In this document: positions 1 through 6,084 of the stretch, one piece after another
Numbering within the stretch: position 1 is the first letter of the stretch
Layout: each line of letters begins with the position of its first letter
Assembly (NCBI GenBank): GCA_038522735.1
Contig: JBCBJX010000095.1
Location: forward strand, 1 to 11,806
Direction: 5' to 3'
Origin: JBCBJX01 sp038522735
Lineage (GTDB): Bacteria; Pseudomonadota; Alphaproteobacteria; Caulobacterales; Parvularculaceae
DNA length: 11,806 nt
The notes under the pieces: model-generated
Told to the model about the DNA's origin: nothing
Seen by the model: only the letters and a program-made list of their open reading frames with translations
Database searches by the model: none
Position numbers and translations under genes: made by a program

Positions 1-76
1 CGCCATTAGCCAGCAGGACTTCAGCCTCACGCAGCTTCGAGATGATCTCTTCCGGTTTGTAGCGCTTCACGCCCAT
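1..76 (-). CDS. IS3-family transposase OrfA, N-terminal 25 codons (partial at window edge)
   Basis: The minus strand from 76 encodes MGVKRYKPEEIISKLREAEV, continuing to the window edge. This is the start of the helix-turn-helix of IS3-family OrfA proteins, whose usual opening is a basic K-R-Y/F-x-P/E-E-E-I-I/V-x-K-L-R run. The ATG at 76-74 has an excellent ribosome-binding site: AAGGAG at 84-89 on the minus strand, 7 nt upstream. OrfA would bind the element's terminal inverted repeats and normally works with a frameshifted OrfAB DDE transposase, which would lie outside the window. Only about a quarter of OrfA is visible, so whether the element is intact cannot be judged. Confidence 0.75.
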   Translation of the reverse strand, partial: MGVKRYKPEEIISKLREAEVLLANG

Positions 77-83
77 CGCTCTT

Positions 84-89
84 CTCCTT
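84..89 (-). promoter_or_regulatory. Ribosome-binding site of the IS transposase
   Basis: AAGGAG on the minus strand lies 7 nt before the OrfA ATG. It fixes the transposase start and shows the initiation region is intact. Confidence 0.7.
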
Positions 90-141
90 CGAACACGCCA
101 TTCTTTCATTCAGGGTGGCTGCCTTCAAAGGGGACGGGTCA

Positions 142-303
142 GTGAACGGCGAGACACCGGCGGCCCTGCGCATCTGCGTCTCCGAGCCGGACACAAAGGT
201 CGTCAATATCGACGGCCCGAACGGCAACCAGAACCCGACCACGGACATGAGCGCCCATGCGTGCGAACACGCGTCGCTGCCCGCCGTCACGCTGCCGTTC
301 TAG
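142..303 (+). pseudogene. C-terminal remnant of a gene truncated by the IS, probably the parallel beta-helix partner of the cytochrome
   Basis: From the presumed IS edge one frame stays open for 53 codons to a TAG at 301-303. It reads VNGETPAALRICVSEPDTK and ends ...ASLPAVTLPF. Of these 53 codons, 48 end in G or C, matching the real genes here and unlike random sequence. It overlaps the start of the downstream cytochrome gene by 47 nt, as genes of one operon often do. SO2930-family cytochromes (TIGR03806) are commonly encoded next to a parallel beta-helix protein (TIGR03805). I think this tail (R-I-C-V, then a D-M-S-A-H-x-C segment and L-P-A-V-x-L-P-F) belongs to that partner, but the assignment is from memory. 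Upstream the frame runs into IS sequence to a stop at 43-45, so no normal start remains and the product is presumably lost. Confidence 0.5.
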
Positions 304-1393
304 GGCGCTCGCGGGCCTCGGCGCGCTCCTCCTCGCCGCCTGCGGCGGGGAGCCGGCGACGCCGGCCTATCACGCCGACGAGACGCCGACGTCGCTGAGC
401 GACTGGGGCCAGCTCTCCATCGAGGGCGGCGTTCTTCAGCTGGCGGAGGGGGTCGAGCCTTATGCGCTGGCGACGCCGCTCTTCAGCGACTACGCCGGCA
501 AGCTGCGCACCGTCTGGACGCCCGGCGGGGCTGCGCGCTACGAGCCGGAGGCCGTGTTCGACTTCCCCGTCGGGACCGTCATCACCAAGACGTTCTACTA
601 TCCGGAGAACGTCGACGGGACCGTCGAGCGCGTGCGGGAGGAGGGCGCCCCGCATCTGGGTCTTGATCTTGGCGAGGTGCGCCTCGTCGAGACGCGCCTC
701 CTGGTGCGCCGCGAGGCGGGCTGGCTCGCGCTCCCTTATGTGTGGAACACGGAGGAAACCGACGCTATCCTGAAACCTGTCGGCGCAGCGTACCGCCTCG
801 CCTTCGCGGAGGATGGTGCGGAGCCGACCGAGTTCGCCTACCTCGTTCCGAACAGGAACCAGTGCGCCGGCTGTCACGCCGTCAACAACACGACGCGGGC
901 GCTTTCGCCCATCGGTCCGAAGGCCCGTCATCTGAACCGCGATCTCGCCTACGCCGACGGCGCGGCGAACCAGCTAGGCCGATGGGTCGAGACCGGCTTG
1001 CTGGAGGACGCGCCGAACGCCCGGCCGCGCTCGGCGTTCTGGACCGACGCCGCCGAGCCCCTCGAGGCCCGCGCCCGCGCATACCTCGAAATCAACTGCG
1101 CCCACTGTCACAACCCTGTCGGGCCGGCGGACACGTCCGGTCTCTATCTCGACGAAGGAACGCCCTTCAGCCCCGCCTACGGCCTGTGCAAACTGCCGAT
1201 CGCGGCGGCGCAGGGAACGGGCGGGCGCAAGCACGACATCGTTCCGGGCGATCCGAACGCTTCGATCCTCCATTACCGCATGGCGTCGGACAATCCGGCT
1301 GAAATGATGCCCGAACTCGGCCGATCCACGGTTCACGCGGAGGGCGTCGCCCTTGTGCGCGCCTGGATCGCCGCCCTCGACGGCGCTTGCTGA
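257..1393 (+). CDS. SO2930-family diheme c-type cytochrome, lipoprotein
   Basis: A 378-residue secreted protein. It has a basic N-terminus, a short hydrophobic stretch (17-28) and a lipobox (LAAC) with Cys29 as the lipidation site, so it is probably anchored to a membrane facing the periplasm or cell surface. Two haem-binding CxxCH motifs are present, CAGCH at 203-207 and CAHCH at 281-285. A Met-Met-Pro near 350-352 before the last helix is a likely distal Met ligand. Spacing and C-terminus fit the SO2930/HNE_0200 family (TIGR03806); the family's role is unknown, presumably electron transfer. Upstream in-frame sequence has a stop at 248-250, so ATG 257 is the only reasonable start, although its ribosome site is weak. 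The IS about 115 bp upstream probably removed the native promoter and the partner gene, so expression may now depend on read-through from the element. Confidence 0.85.
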   Translation: MRANTRRCPPSRCRSRALAGLGALLLAACGGEPATPAYHADETPTSLSDWGQLSIEGGVLQLAEGVEPYALATPLFSDYAGKLRTVWTPGGAARYEPEAVFDFPVGTVITKTFYYPENVDGTVERVREEGAPHLGLDLGEVRLVETRLLVRREAGWLALPYVWNTEETDAILKPVGAAYRLAFAEDGAEPTEFAYLVPNRNQCAGCHAVNNTTRALSPIGPKARHLNRDLAYADGAANQLGRWVETGLLEDAPNARPRSAFWTDAAEPLEARARAYLEINCAHCHNPVGPADTSGLYLDEGTPFSPAYGLCKLPIAAAQGTGGRKHDIVPGDPNASILHYRMASDNPAEMMPELGRSTVHAEGVALVRAWIAALDGAC

Positions 1394-1403
1394 GCCGGCT
1401 CGC

Positions 1404-1432
1404 TTGACCGGGACCGCGGGCCGCGCCATCTC
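1404..1432 (+). promoter_or_regulatory. Possible sigma-70 promoter ahead of the small gene and murA
   Basis: TTGACC at 1404-1409, inside CTTGAC, matches the alphaproteobacterial -35 box. A 17-nt spacer leads to CATCTC at 1427-1432, a poor -10. The predicted transcription start would fall almost on the ATG at 1439, which also lacks a Shine-Dalgarno sequence, so a leaderless transcript is possible. Evidence is weak. Confidence 0.25.
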
Positions 1433-1438
1433 GCCCGG

Positions 1439-1600
1439 ATGACCGACCGCAAGCCAGCGGATACGAAACCGCAACGCGCCGCGCCGGCGAGCGATCGCGA
1501 AGCGCGTCTCGCCGACGCCTTGAGAGCGAACCTTCGCCGCCGCAAAGCCGCCGCGCGACCGGGGGACGAGGGTCCCTCGGGCGCGGGCGAGCGTAAATAA
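1439..1600 (+). CDS. Small basic conserved protein upstream of murA (53 aa)
   Basis: An ATG at 1439 opens 53 codons ending TAA at 1598-1600. The product is a hydrophilic, charged peptide with a central amphipathic segment, DREARLADALRANLRRRKAA (residues 19-38), and Pro/Gly-rich tails. It has no signal peptide, membrane segment or cysteine. Small proteins with a similar R-L-x-x-A-L-R-x-N-L-x-R-R-K core occur just before murA in other Alphaproteobacteria, as far as I recall. Their function is unknown to me; RNA or ribosome binding would be a guess from charge alone. The stop codon overlaps the AAGGA ribosome site of murA, and murA starts 11 nt later, so the two genes are probably translationally coupled. 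The start itself has no clear ribosome site. Confidence 0.7.
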   Translation: MTDRKPADTKPQRAAPASDREARLADALRANLRRRKAAARPGDEGPSGAGERK

Positions 1601-1603
1601 GGA
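1599..1603 (+). promoter_or_regulatory. Ribosome-binding site of murA
   Basis: AAGGA lies 8 nt upstream of the murA ATG. Its first two bases are part of the TAA stop of the preceding small gene, an arrangement that favours coupled translation. Confidence 0.6.
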
Positions 1604-1611
1604 CAACAACC

Positions 1612-2874
1612 ATGGATCGACTGGCGATCATCGGCGGCCGGCCGCTTTACGGCGACGTGACCATCTCCGGCGCGAAGAACGCAGCGCTGAAAGCCATGGC
1701 GGCGGCGCTTCTCTCCGAGAAACCCGTCGCCCTCTCCAACACGCCGCGGCTCGCCGATGTCGCGATGCTCATCCGGCTTCTCGAAGAACTCGGCGTGAAG
1801 AGCGAATGGACGGGGCCGAACGATCTGACGCTGACGGCGGCCGACATCGTCTCCACCGTCGCGCCCTATGACCTGGTGCGGAAGATGCGCGCCTCCTTCA
1901 ACGTGTTGGGCCCGCTGCTCGCTCGCTTCGGCGGGGCGCGGGTTTCGCTTCCCGGCGGCTGCGCCATCGGCGCCCGGCCGGTCGATCTGCACCTGAAGGC
2001 GCTCGAGGCCCTCGGCGCCGAGATCGAGTTGGACGAGGGCTATGTGGTCGCGAAGGCGCCGAACGGCTTGCAGGGCGCCCGGATCGATTTTCCCTTCGTC
2101 TCCGTCGGCGCGACCGAGCACACGATGATGGCGGCGACGCTCGCCGAGGGCGAGACGAGCCTCGTCAACGCGGCGCAGGAGCCGGAGATCGCCGATCTTG
2201 CGGACTGCCTCAACGCCATGGGCGCCCGTATCGAGGGCGCGGGGACCTCCACCATCCGCATCACCGGCGTGAGGGAGCTCGGCGGCGTCGACCACGCCGT
2301 GCTGCCGGACCGCATCGAAACGGGCTCCTTCGTCGCGGCCGTCGGCGTCGCGGGCGGCGAACTCACGCTGAAACACGGGCGGCTTGATCTTCTGGGCGCC
2401 GGGGTCGGCGCGTTCGAGCAGGCGGGCCTCGCTTTCGAGGAGACGCCCAATGGCATCCGCGTGCGGAAGACCGGCGAGCGCTGTCGGGCCGTCGATATCA
2501 CGACGCAGCCGTTCCCGGGTTTCGCGACCGACCTCCAGGCCCAGTTCATGGCGCTCATGACGACAGCGGACGGCGTCTCGTTCATAGAGGAGACGATCTT
2601 CGAGAACCGCTTCATGCACGCGCCGGAACTCGGCCGCATGGGCGCCGATATCGCGGTCGACGGCCGTAAGGCGACCGTGCGCGGGGTGGAGCGCCTGAAG
2701 GGCGCGCCGGTGATGGCGACGGATCTGCGCGCCTCGGTCAGCCTCGTCCTCGCCGGCCTCGGCGCGGAAGGCCAGACCATCGTCAACCGCGTTTACCACC
2801 TCGATCGCGGGTTTGAGAGGCTTGAAGACAAGCTCTCCGCCTGCGGCGCCCTCATCGAACGGGTCTCCGCGTGA
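1612..2874 (+). CDS. murA: UDP-N-acetylglucosamine 1-carboxyvinyltransferase (MurA)
   Basis: MurA carries out the first committed step of peptidoglycan synthesis in the cytoplasm, transferring enolpyruvate from PEP to UDP-GlcNAc. The 420 residues match the family's usual length of about 419. Visible hallmarks are Lys22-Asn23 in SGAKNAAL, the KMRAS segment with Arg93, the catalytic loop LPGGCAIGARPVD with Cys117 (equivalent to E. coli Cys115, the fosfomycin target), Asp307 in FPGFATD (the catalytic Asp305 in E. coli), and the C-terminal YHLDRGFERLEDKL with Arg399. Because the loop keeps Cys rather than Asp, the enzyme should be fosfomycin-sensitive in principle. The ATG at 1612 has a good ribosome site. 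The stop overlaps the GTG start of the next gene by 3 nt. Confidence 0.97.
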   Translation: MDRLAIIGGRPLYGDVTISGAKNAALKAMAAALLSEKPVALSNTPRLADVAMLIRLLEELGVKSEWTGPNDLTLTAADIVSTVAPYDLVRKMRASFNVLGPLLARFGGARVSLPGGCAIGARPVDLHLKALEALGAEIELDEGYVVAKAPNGLQGARIDFPFVSVGATEHTMMAATLAEGETSLVNAAQEPEIADLADCLNAMGARIEGAGTSTIRITGVRELGGVDHAVLPDRIETGSFVAAVGVAGGELTLKHGRLDLLGAGVGAFEQAGLAFEETPNGIRVRKTGERCRAVDITTQPFPGFATDLQAQFMALMTTADGVSFIEETIFENRFMHAPELGRMGADIAVDGRKATVRGVERLKGAPVMATDLRASVSLVLAGLGAEGQTIVNRVYHLDRGFERLEDKLSACGALIERVSA

Positions 2875-3317
2875 AATCCTACGAACCACTTCGTCTCGCC
2901 GCGGAGGACGCCGGCGATCTTCCCGCACTCTCGGCCATGCTTCAGGACGCCGTCGCCAAAGTCGGGGACTTCGCGCACCTCCCGCAGGAGCGCCGCTTTG
3001 CTTTCGTCGCGAACCGCTTCCTCTGGGAGGACGCCGCGAAACGCAAACGAGGCCCTTACGGACGGGTGCGGACCGGCGTCCATTTCGACGACGTCCTCGC
3101 TGTGCGCGCGAAGGCGGTGCGGATGGATGCGAAGGACGCCGTGGTGTCCGTTCTCGCGGTGCGGTTCGAGCCAGGAGAGGACGGGGCTGGGACGGTCACC
3201 CTCGACCTCGCCGGAGGCGGCGCGATCGCCCTCGACGTGGAATGTCTGAACGTCCGGCTTTCAGATCTCACCGATCCGTGGGCGGCGCGGGGGAAGCCGG
3301 AGCATCCGGAGGACTAG
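2871..3317 (+). CDS. DUF2948 family protein
   Basis: A soluble protein of 148 residues without signal peptide or membrane segment. Conserved-looking segments include the N-terminal LRLAAEDAGDLPALSAMLQD (8-27), then HLPQERRFAFVANRFLWED (35-53), a basic stretch RKRGPYGRVRTGVHFD, and a C-terminal LDVECLNVRLSDLTDPW. This pattern and the position between murA and hisD are characteristic of DUF2948, an alphaproteobacterial family of unknown function. The GTG start at 2871-2873 is embedded in a GTGA shared with the murA TGA, and no convincing independent ribosome site is visible, so translation probably depends on murA. Neighbours suggest only housekeeping co-expression, not a specific role. Confidence 0.85.
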   Translation: MKSYEPLRLAAEDAGDLPALSAMLQDAVAKVGDFAHLPQERRFAFVANRFLWEDAAKRKRGPYGRVRTGVHFDDVLAVRAKAVRMDAKDAVVSVLAVRFEPGEDGAGTVTLDLAGGGAIALDVECLNVRLSDLTDPWAARGKPEHPED

Positions 3318-3332
3318 AGTTTTGTGCGTGCG

Positions 3333-3447
3333 GCCGTCCTTCGCGACGCCCGCGTTCCGCAGGCTCCTCAGGACGAAGTTCGCTTCTCGGAGTTTCTATT
3401 ACTATCTTCGTTCTGAGGAGCCGCGAAGCGGCGTCACGAAGGACGGC
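3333..3447. repeat. REP-like imperfect palindrome between the DUF2948 gene and hisD
   Basis: Two arms of about 42-46 nt (3333-3378 and 3406-3447) are imperfect reverse complements around a 27-nt loop. The left arm reads GCCGTCCTTCGCGACGCC...GGCTCCTCAGGACGAAG; the right arm reads CTTCGTTCTGAGGAGCC...GGCGTCACGAAGGACGGC. The core TGAGGAGCCGCGAAGCGGCGT strongly resembles palindromic intergenic repeats scattered through alphaproteobacterial genomes. The right arm also contains a nested hairpin, GCCGC-GAA-GCGGC. There is no T-run, so it is not a standard terminator. As RNA it would form a long stem 20 nt before hisD, which could affect mRNA stability or hisD output. Confidence 0.75.
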
Positions 3448-3467
3448 GACAGGAGCAGCATCAGACC

Positions 3468-4763
3468 ATGGCCCGCAGACTGAACGCCGTCGATCCTGAA
3501 TTCGAAGCCGCCTTCGAGGATCTTCTCTCGCTGAAGCGCGAAATGTCTGAGGATGTCGATCGCGCCGTCGACGAGATCATCGCCGACGTCCGCGCGAGAG
3601 GCGACGCGGCGCTCCATGATCTGACGGCGCGCTTCGACGGGTTTGCTCCGAGCGCCGTCGGCGGCCTCCGTGTCTCCGAAGAAGAGATGGAAGCCGCGGT
3701 CGCGGCGTGCCCGAAGGACCAGCTCGCCGCCCTCGAACTCGCCCGAGACCGCATCGTCGCCTATCACGAGCGTCAGAAACCCGAAGATATACGCTATACG
3801 GACGAGGTGGGGGTCGAACTCGGCTGGCGGTGGACCGCCGTCGCTGCAGCGGGCCTCTATGTTCCGGGCGGCCTCGCATCCTATCCCTCCAGCGTGCTGA
3901 TGAACGCGCTTCCCGCGAAGGTCGCAGGCGTCGAGCGGCTCGTCATGACGGCGCCGACGCCCGGCGGGACGGCGAACCCGCTCGTCCTCGCGGCCGCCCG
4001 TCTGGCCGGCGTCGACGAAGTCTATCGTGTCGGCGGGGCGCAGGCCGTCGCGGCGCTCGCTTACGGGACCGAGACCATCGCGCCCGTCGACGTCGTCGTC
4101 GGCCCCGGTAACGCCTATGTCGCGGCGGCGAAGCGGCGGGTCTTCGGCCGTGTCGGGATCGATTCCGTCGCAGGACCGTCGGAAATCCTCGTCGTCGCCG
4201 ACGCCGACAATGATCCCGACTGGATCGCCGCCGACCTCATGAGCCAGGCCGAGCACGACGCCTCGGCGCAGAGCGTTCTGATGACGGTCGACGCGCCCTT
4301 CGCCGACGCCGTCGCTGGGGCGTTCGCGCGGCTTCTGGCGACCGCCCCCCGTGCGGAGATCGTCGGCGCGGCCTGGCGCGACAACTCCGCGATCATCGTC
4401 CTCCCGTCGCTCGACGCCGCGGCGCCGCTGATCGACCGCCTCGCGCCGGAGCACCTCGAACTCGCCGTCGCGGACCCGGAGGCCATGCTTTCAGAGATCC
4501 GCAACGCCGGCGCCGTCTTTCTCGGGCGCTGGACGCCCGAAGCGATCGGCGACTACGTCGCAGGGCCCGACCACGTGCTGCCGACGGCCCGCGCCGCCCG
4601 CTACGCCTCGGGCCTTTCGGTCCTCGATTTTATGAAACGCACCTCCGTCGTAAGGTGCTCGGAGGAAAGCCTCGCGGCGATCGGACCGGCCGCCGCGACC
4701 CTCGCCGACGCCGAAGGCCTCGCAGCGCACGCGCTTTCGGTCCGCATCAGGATGAAGCCGTGA
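3468..4763 (+). CDS. hisD: Histidinol dehydrogenase (HisD)
   Basis: HisD is a zinc-dependent cytoplasmic enzyme that oxidises L-histidinol to L-histidine in two NAD-dependent steps, ending histidine biosynthesis. The 431 residues match the family length. Visible signatures are YVPGG (131-135), VVGPGNAYVAAAKR (210-223), DSVAGPSE (232-239), the zinc ligands Gln260 and His263 in SQAEHDASAQ, the catalytic Glu328-His329 in APEHLEL, the zinc ligand Asp362 in GDYVAGPDHVLPT, and His421 near the C-terminus, all collinear with E. coli HisD. The ATG at 3468 has AGGAG 12 nt upstream, a longer gap than ideal, directly after the palindromic repeat. The TGA overlaps the GTG of the methyltransferase gene. 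No other his genes are in view. Confidence 0.97.
   Translation: MARRLNAVDPEFEAAFEDLLSLKREMSEDVDRAVDEIIADVRARGDAALHDLTARFDGFAPSAVGGLRVSEEEMEAAVAACPKDQLAALELARDRIVAYHERQKPEDIRYTDEVGVELGWRWTAVAAAGLYVPGGLASYPSSVLMNALPAKVAGVERLVMTAPTPGGTANPLVLAAARLAGVDEVYRVGGAQAVAALAYGTETIAPVDVVVGPGNAYVAAAKRRVFGRVGIDSVAGPSEILVVADADNDPDWIAADLMSQAEHDASAQSVLMTVDAPFADAVAGAFARLLATAPRAEIVGAAWRDNSAIIVLPSLDAAAPLIDRLAPEHLELAVADPEAMLSEIRNAGAVFLGRWTPEAIGDYVAGPDHVLPTARAARYASGLSVLDFMKRTSVVRCSEESLAAIGPAAATLADAEGLAAHALSVRIRMKP
4749..4752 (+). promoter_or_regulatory. Ribosome-binding site deciding the methyltransferase start
   Basis: AGGA, inside the end of hisD, lies 7 nt before the GTG at 4760. It supports this start over a longer in-frame ATG at 4655, which would add 35 Arg/Pro-rich residues overlapping hisD. 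Confidence 0.55.
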
Positions 4764-5380
4764 ATTTCTATCAGAAACACGTCGAACCGGCCCTTGTGAG
4801 CTTCGCCTGCTCCACGAAGCCTGTCCGCCGCCAGCGCGCGAAGATTGCGCCGCACGCCTCCGGCGTCGTCCTCGAGATCGGCTTCGGTTCGGGACACAAT
4901 CTTCCGTATTATGACGCGGAGAAGGTGAAGAAGCTCTACGCGCTCGAACCGTCGGAAGGCATGCGCCGCCGCGCCGCCGGCCGCCTTGCGCAAAGCCCGC
5001 TCGAGGTGGAGATGCTCGATCTTCCGGGCGAACAGGTTCCCCTCGGCGACAGCGAGGTCGATAGCGTCCTCGTCACCTACACCCTCTGCACCATCCCGGA
5101 CGTCCTGAAGGCGCTCGGCGAAATGCGCCGGGTGCTGAAGCCCGGCGGAACGCTCTATTACTGCGAGCACGGAAAGGCGCCCGACCCTGAAGTCGCGAAG
5201 TGGCAGGACCGTCTCAACGGCGTCTGGGGCGCCGTCGCCGGCGGCTGCAGACTCAACCGTGACATCCCGGCGCTGATCCGCGAAGGCGGCTTCGATCTCG
5301 ATCCGGTCGAGGAGCGCTATCTGCCGTCGACCCCGAAATTCGCGGGCTACAACTACTGGGGCTCGGCGCGGCCGGCTTAG
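4760..5380 (+). CDS. Class I SAM-dependent methyltransferase, METTL7/TMT1-like
   Basis: A 206-residue protein with a Methyltransf_11 (UbiE-like) fold. Motif I is VVLEIGFGSGHN (36-47), followed by an acidic end of strand 2 (Glu63 in YALEPSEG), VDSVLVTYTLCTIPDV (100-115), RRVLKPGGTLYYCEH (123-137) and a late GGCRLNRD (161-168). The L-C-T/S-I/V block, the PGG-x-x-Y/F-x-x-EH run and the GGC-x-L-x-R motif together resemble animal METTL7 (TMT1) thiol methyltransferases more than ubiquinone UbiE. The substrate is unknown: a small hydrophobic molecule, thiol or quinone are options. No membrane anchor is seen, although residues 10-18 are mildly hydrophobic. The gene begins with a GTGA overlap on hisD. 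Its stop shares bases with the stop of the convergent oxygenase gene. Confidence 0.8.
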   Translation: MNFYQKHVEPALVSFACSTKPVRRQRAKIAPHASGVVLEIGFGSGHNLPYYDAEKVKKLYALEPSEGMRRRAAGRLAQSPLEVEMLDLPGEQVPLGDSEVDSVLVTYTLCTIPDVLKALGEMRRVLKPGGTLYYCEHGKAPDPEVAKWQDRLNGVWGAVAGGCRLNRDIPALIREGGFDLDPVEERYLPSTPKFAGYNYWGSARPA

Positions 5381-6084
5381 CCCGGAAACGCGAAATCCCC
5401 GTCTGCCGAGATTTGCTGCTTGTCGAACGCCCATTCCGCATTCGGGCCGTCGCGATCGACCCAGTGCAGGAAGAGGTGGGCGGACCAGCGGTTGGGATTG
5501 GGTTCGGCGCGGCCGTGGCGGCGTTCGCAGCCTTTGTAGAGGACGCCGTCGCCCGGCTGCATTTCGAACGTGTCGTGGGGCTCGTCGCCGAAATCGGGAA
5601 GCATCGCCTTGCCGGCGATCTTCTCCGTATCCCACTCCTCACGGCCGACGCTGAGGCCCCACGGCGCGCCGTCGGAATAGCCGATCGTGAGCGACAGGGA
5701 ATGCTCGCAGGACGGACGATCAATATGGACCTTGCAGATGTCGCCGCGCTGGTAAGTGCGGAAATACGCGTAAGTCGGAAGTAGACGGGCGCCGGACGCC
5801 GCCTCGACGGCGGGCGTCAGACCCCAATGAAGCCCGAGGAGCGACGGCCACATGAAGCCGTAGAGCTCGATGGTCGATTTCTTCGAGACATTCGGCGTCG
5901 CGAGCGCCGGGCCTTTGGGTTTTTTCGCGCCGATCTGCGCCTGGTAGGTCATGCCGGCCGCGACTTCCGGCGGCACGAGGCCCTTGAGAAAGGCGCGTCC
6001 CTTCGTGCGAAACTCCTCGCAGATGCGGGCGAGGTCGCCCTCGTCGATGGCGGGCGATGAGGGCAGGGCGTCGGCGGCGGTCAT
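5377..6084 (-). CDS. Probable 2OG-Fe(II) oxygenase-like protein
   Basis: A 235-residue soluble protein. The sequence FRTYQRGDICKVHIDRP (108-124) supplies the His120-x-Asp122 pair. VLYKGCERRHGR (181-192) supplies a distal His190, and Arg199 before a strand AHLFLHWVD is a candidate 2-oxoglutarate contact. The preceding EMQPGDG turn is typical of double-stranded beta-helix oxygenases. Together these suggest a non-haem Fe(II)/2-oxoglutarate dioxygenase; the substrate is unknown. I chose ATG 6084 because GGGGA lies 5 nt upstream. An ATG at 6096 and a TTG at 6120 are in frame but lack ribosome sites. The gene is divergent from the UPF0262 gene and convergent with the methyltransferase gene, sharing 4 bp at the stops. 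Confidence 0.72.
   Translation of the reverse strand: MTAADALPSSPAIDEGDLARICEEFRTKGRAFLKGLVPPEVAAGMTYQAQIGAKKPKGPALATPNVSKKSTIELYGFMWPSLLGLHWGLTPAVEAASGARLLPTYAYFRTYQRGDICKVHIDRPSCEHSLSLTIGYSDGAPWGLSVGREEWDTEKIAGKAMLPDFGDEPHDTFEMQPGDGVLYKGCERRHGRAEPNPNRWSAHLFLHWVDRDGPNAEWAFDKQQISADGDFAFPG

Larger units (their letters stand above)
1..141 (-). mobile_element. IS3-type insertion sequence, left end only (partial)
   Basis: The window opens inside an insertion sequence whose transposase gene begins on the minus strand at 76. The rest of the element lies beyond the window. The outer boundary is placed tentatively near 141, because the minus strand reads TGACCCGTCCCC from there. IS3-family termini usually begin with TG, and well-behaved coding sequence of another gene starts immediately beyond. 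Neither the second inverted repeat nor a target duplication can be seen, so the end could lie some tens of bases to either side. The family call rests on the OrfA N-terminus. Confidence 0.6.

Noticed and set aside
27..290. An 87-codon open frame on the minus strand across the IS end
   Set aside because: It overlaps the OrfA start in another phase and the well-biased plus-strand remnant. Its codon pattern looks antisense and it has no ribosome site.
1333..2928. A 531-codon minus-strand frame antisense to murA
   Set aside because: It is Arg/Asp-rich with no domain signature and mirrors the high-GC murA sequence. MurA is certain, so this is a shadow.
3333..3447. Palindrome considered as a rho-independent terminator after the DUF2948 gene
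   Set aside because: There is no T-run after the stem and hisD follows within 20 nt; resemblance to dispersed alphaproteobacterial repeats explains it better.
3402..4454. A 350-codon minus-strand frame antisense to hisD
   Set aside because: Low-complexity Arg/Gly/Asp composition typical of the antisense of high-GC genes; HisD catalytic residues are intact on the other strand.
4601..5635. A 344-codon minus-strand frame spanning hisD, methyltransferase and oxygenase ends
   Set aside because: It crosses three supported genes in the wrong phase and shows no motif.
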